A stretch of DNA of 64,000 nt from contig CAWGTU010000003.1 of the NCBI GenBank assembly GCA_963825635.1, forward strand, positions 682,001-746,000, read 5' to 3'. This DNA is from JAOUEA01 sp963825635 (GTDB taxonomy: Bacteria; Actinomycetota; UBA4738; HRBIN12). The position numbers and the translations under genes are program-made. Position 1 is the first letter of the stretch. Each line of letters begins with the position of its first letter. The notes below the pieces were generated by a model. It had not been told where the DNA came from. It saw only the letters and a list, made by a program, of their open reading frames with translations, and made no database searches. Positions 63,165-64,000 of this stretch are shown here, piece by piece.

Positions 63165-64000
63165 TCAGTCCCTGACGACGAAATCGACAGAGGCGACCTG
63201 ACGGTACACGTCGGTGAGCAGGTAGAAGGCGGTGTAGCGCCCCGGGGGCAGCAGCGAGTCGAACGTCGCCGCGCCGTCGACTGCGGCGCCCGTGTACAGA
63301 TAGTCGATGTAGTAGTCGACCAACGGGTCGGCGCCGCGCTCGTAGAGTCCGATCCAATCGAACCGGTTCGCCGGGGCCTGCGTGAACGCGATCTCGACGG
63401 GTTCGCCGATACCGTGGCGCCATCGCGTGTCGAGGATCGGCGGGGCGCCGGGTTCGCGCATCCAGAACGGCGCGCGCGCCAGCTCCGCGTCGGCGCCGTC
63501 GATCAGCACGACGTCGTAGCCGCCGGCGGCGAGCGCATCGGTCGTGAACGATGCCGTGCCGTCGGTGGCGGCGCCGGGCGGGGTTCCCCGGGAGTCGATC
63601 ACGTCCGCGATCGGATCGCCGTCGCGGGACACGATGCGCACGCGCTCCCCCGCGCCTCCGGGCGCGTGATAGGTGACGTCGAGCTCCTCGCCGATGTCGA
63701 CCAGCATCGGAACCGGCGACACCATCACCGGCGGCGTGCCCGGCGTCACATCGAACGTCGAGACCACCGCACGATGGTCCGACCCCCATGGACGCACCGA
63801 GATGTCCACGCCCGGGCCATGGCGCTCACCCACGAGCTCACTCATGGTCGCGGTCGCAGGTCCGGCCGACCAGATCTGGTCGATGCGGTCCTGGGGCGCG
63901 TCGCGGCGAGGGTTCCAGCTCGTGTCCGAACGTGGACGCCCCGCGGGCCACGTGAGCCCCGCGTCGGCCACCGGGTCGGGGTGCACGCCGCGCCACGCGT
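63165..64000 (-). CDS. Endonuclease/exonuclease/phosphatase-family protein, C-terminal part (runs off the window)
   Basis: The N-terminus is beyond position 64000. What remains starts in the end of an EEP (DNase I-like) domain: DRIDQIWSAGPATATMSEL and RPWGSDHRAVVSTF, with the typical SDHRA ligand motif. Two Ig-like beta domains follow (VMVSPVPMLVDIGEELDVTYHAPGG and AFTQAPANRFDWIGLYERG). Probably a secreted nuclease or phosphatase; stop at 63165. Confidence 0.8.
   Translation of the reverse strand, partial: AWRGVHPDPVADAGLTWPAGRPRSDTSWNPRRDAPQDRIDQIWSAGPATATMSELVGERHGPGVDISVRPWGSDHRAVVSTFDVTPGTPPVMVSPVPMLVDIGEELDVTYHAPGGAGERVRIVSRDGDPIADVIDSRGTPPGAATDGTASFTTDALAAGGYDVVLIDGADAELARAPFWMREPGAPPILDTRWRHGIGEPVEIAFTQAPANRFDWIGLYERGADPLVDYYIDYLYTGAAVDGAATFDSLLPPGRYTAFYLLTDVYRQVASVDFVVRD

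Overview
The window is a high-GC (about 68-70 % by eye), gene-dense stretch of chromosome, almost certainly from a member of the Actinomycetota. Three things point there: a dnaK-hsp20-grpE-dnaJ-hspR-clpB heat-shock block with a HAIR-type HspR operator, an rpsF-ssb-rpsR-rplI-dnaB cluster, and a deazaflavin (F420)-type nitroreductase. Several families (DUF4389, DUF4242, DUF1996, DUF998, dodecin) also fit. I cannot name a genus; an uncultured, deep-branching lineage is plausible. I saw no insertion sequence, prophage, integrase or CRISPR array.

Layout. 0-7.5 kb: a catabolic island with a Tat/lipoprotein ABC binding protein, a PotB-PotC fused permease, a proline racemase/hydroxyproline epimerase-type enzyme, a GntR/FCD regulator, a Gfo/Idh/MocA oxidoreductase and an amidohydrolase. 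A shared 21-bp dyad (ATTGCA-N9-TGCAAT type) precedes all four transcription units, so the island looks like one GntR regulon. 7.6-25 kb: an MMPL exporter, a MazEF-like toxin-antitoxin pair, a large LuxR/ATPase regulator, two class III cyclases, methyltransferases, CBS and VOC proteins, a ferredoxin, small membrane proteins and a DDN-like reductase. 25-34 kb: a secreted trypsin-like protease, an esterase, VapBC, dodecin, a DUF2090 aldolase-like protein, a metallo-hydrolase and an MFS transporter. 34-37.4 kb: LemA plus three tandem paralogues sharing an FNRxFxV motif. 37.4-45.2 kb: the heat-shock operon, with nearly every gene overlapping the next. 45.4-56 kb: two NarL-type two-component systems, dcd, trpD, tRNA-Gly(CCC), an endonuclease III-like gene, dnaB, the ribosomal/ssb cluster and panB. 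Between dnaB and rplI lies a cluster of DnaA-box-like sequences. 56-62 kb: a run of exported proteins (a GH26-like Tat protein, a sulfatase, a delta-60-repeat propeller, a DUF1996 protein). 62-64 kb: a MenE-like AMP-forming ligase and the C-terminal part of an endonuclease/exonuclease/phosphatase-family protein that runs off the edge.

Three genes (amidohydrolase, class III cyclase, grpE) each look intact except for one frame change. Because grpE is nearly always indispensable, small sequence or assembly errors are at least as likely as real inactivation. All assignments are from reading motifs and gene order; no database search was possible.
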